Shown piece after piece: positions 21,987 through 22,846 of a stretch of DNA of 22,846 bases. The stretch lies in IMG/VR virus record IMGVR_UViG_3300030106_005032, positions 1-22,846 of that record. The stretch is one strand, 5' to 3'. The translations under genes were made by a program, and so were the position numbers. Position 1 is the first letter of the stretch. Each line of letters opens with the position of its first letter. The stretch is from a virus. Below the pieces are notes generated by a model. That model had not been told where the DNA came from. It searched no databases and was given only the letters and a program-made list of their open reading frames with translations.

Positions 21987-22658
21987 ATGAAACTTCTAGG
22001 CTTTGGTGACTCATCACCTAAGACAACGGGAGCGGATGAGCACGGAATAGAATCCGCGATCATGTACTTGGCACCAGCTAATGAGTCAGGCAATCAGGTT
22101 TGCGCCTCATCCACGGCAGGCTGTAGGGAAGTCTGCTTATATGGTCAGGGCCGGGGTCGGATGACCACGGTACAGAAAGCCCGCATCAGAAAGACCCGCA
22201 TGTTTTTCGATAAGCGTGACCAGTTTTTAGATTGGCTAGTCAATGACATCGGATCCGTAGAGCGTCGGGCACTTAAGAAATCTTTTCAGCCCGTGGTTAG
22301 GCTCAACGGGACTAGCGACATCCGTTGGGAACGGCACGGTATCATCCAACAGTTTCCCAACGTCCAGTTCTACGACTACACGAAGCATAAGAACCGGCGC
22401 GGGATCCCGGAGAACTATCACCTTACGTTCTCCTACTCAGAAGAGACCACACTAGACGACGTGGATACCGCACTTAACCACGGCATGAATATCGCGGCAG
22501 TCTTTCGGCACGAACTACCCGACACTTGGCACGGCTTGCCCGTGATCGACGGCACCCTAACGGACTGGCGGTTCCGCGATCCCAGCCCATGCATAGTCGG
22601 GCTCAAAGCTAAGGGCTCGGCCAAGTACGACACGTCGGGCTTCGTCCTAGACATCTAA
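21987..22658 (+). CDS. GP88-family phage protein
   Basis: 223 residues from the ATG at 21987, with gggagcg upstream; the longer frame from 21927 adds only a low-complexity leader. It matches the 'gene product 88' family of phages: C39-x6-C46-x3-C50 (VCASSTAGCREVCLYG), then KARIRKTRMFF, VVRLNGTSDI (103-112), FPNVQFYDYTKHK (123-135), ENYHLTFSYSE, LPVIDGT, RFRDPSP and GLKAKGSAKYDTSGFV. Three spaced cysteines could bind metal or an iron-sulfur cluster. No function is established for the family to my knowledge. It is a common phage accessory gene. Confidence 0.82.
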   Translation: MKLLGFGDSSPKTTGADEHGIESAIMYLAPANESGNQVCASSTAGCREVCLYGQGRGRMTTVQKARIRKTRMFFDKRDQFLDWLVNDIGSVERRALKKSFQPVVRLNGTSDIRWERHGIIQQFPNVQFYDYTKHKNRRGIPENYHLTFSYSEETTLDDVDTALNHGMNIAAVFRHELPDTWHGLPVIDGTLTDWRFRDPSPCIVGLKAKGSAKYDTSGFVLDI

Positions 22659-22664
22659 CTCCTA

Positions 22665-22691
22665 GGGGGTCGGGCATGACGCTCGGCCCCC
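22665..22691 (+). terminator. Hairpin after GP88
   Basis: gggggtcg (22665-22672) pairs with cggccccc (22684-22691), eight bp with one G-U, around an 11-base loop. No T tract follows. It shares ggggtcgg with the elements after gene 21451. It could mark an RNA end or a leader for the peptide at 22707. Confidence 0.4.
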
Positions 22692-22706
22692 GCTACCACT
22701 GCCATC

Positions 22707-22784
22707 ATGAAAGAAGACATCCAGCAATTCATCTACCTTATTCTGATTCTGATTTTCTTTTTACTTGGGTTCGGAATCCTCTAG
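22707..22784 (+). CDS. Possible 25-residue membrane peptide
   Basis: ATG at 22707 opens a short frame of 25 codons: MKEDIQQFIYLILILIF and on, almost wholly hydrophobic, ending GFGIL before TAG. It looks like a single-pass membrane peptide with a short polar N-terminus. No ribosome site is visible. Its stop codon touches the next repeat copy at 22784. A chance frame is possible, but the clean hydrophobic pattern is unusual. Confidence 0.4.
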   Translation: MKEDIQQFIYLILILIFFLLGFGIL

Positions 22785-22846
22785 CGTCCGTACCTCACGT
22801 CCGTACCTCACGCGCCCGTACCTCACCATATATAGGTATGTGCGTG
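22784..22846 (+). promoter_or_regulatory. Repeat-associated promoter, group C (three copies + TATAGG), at window edge
   Basis: gcgtccgtacctc (22784-22796), acgtccgtacctc (22797-22809) and gcgcccgtacctc (22812-22824), then after six bases TATAGG (22831-22836) and TGTGCGTG. The arrangement repeats group B, and the driven gene should lie beyond the window. Confidence 0.55.

Noticed and set aside
1-22846. tRNA or rRNA genes
   Set aside because: I saw no cloverleaf-like region with conserved T-loop sequence; a tRNA scan would settle it.

Overview
The window looks like part of a double-stranded DNA tailed bacteriophage genome (Caudoviricetes). The support is a terminase small subunit, a giant virion-associated polyvalent protein, a gp4-like primase-helicase, a RusA-type resolvase, a single-strand annealing recombinase and GP88. 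There are no tRNA, rRNA or host-type metabolic genes. Genes are tightly packed, many stop and start codons overlap (ATGA, TAATG, GTGA, TTGA), and GC content is moderate. The recognisable promoters are bacterial sigma70-like (TTGACA-N17-TATACT), so host RNA polymerase is probably used. No feature fixes the host.

Layout. (1) 1-9344, plus strand: the C-terminal ~1,940 residues of a giant polyvalent protein with a metallopeptidase motif and an LPD38-like region. It is followed by a DUF5675 protein, several small membrane or coiled-coil proteins that may form a lysis module, a zinc-ribbon protein, a calcineurin-like phosphoesterase, a winged-helix protein, a membrane-anchored coiled-coil protein and an HNH protein. 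(2) 9338-14566, minus strand: three small proteins, a GHKL ATPase fused to an HExxH metallopeptidase, two small proteins, the primase-helicase and RusA. Three sigma70-like promoters and two matching GC hairpins divide this block into transcription units. (3) 14639-19373, plus strand: two paralogous small proteins, a PD-(D/E)XK exonuclease, a Sak3/DUF1071 annealing protein, an SSB-like protein, an RHH protein and several unknowns, closed by a strong intrinsic terminator at 19436-19487. (4) 19491-20357, minus strand: four overlapping small unknown genes behind one promoter. (5) 20489-22846, plus strand: the terminase small subunit, a 524-base noncoding regulatory region, an unknown acidic protein, GP88 and a possible 25-residue membrane peptide.

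How the parts fit. Primase-helicase, RusA, exonuclease, annealing protein and SSB-like protein form a replication and recombination set. The nuclease, annealing protein and SSB-like protein lie close together, as in phage recombination modules. No DNA polymerase or terminase large subunit is visible.

Most unusual features. First, a 13-bp repeat (consensus RCGYCCGTACCTC) occurs eight times between 21160 and 22824, in three groups. Each group ends 6-7 bases before a TATA-like box, which suggests a phage-specific promoter or activator module. Second, the GHKL ATPase-metallopeptidase fusion at 10194-11600 has no function I can name. Third, a 51-base hairpin begins where the first repeat-associated promoter should start transcription.
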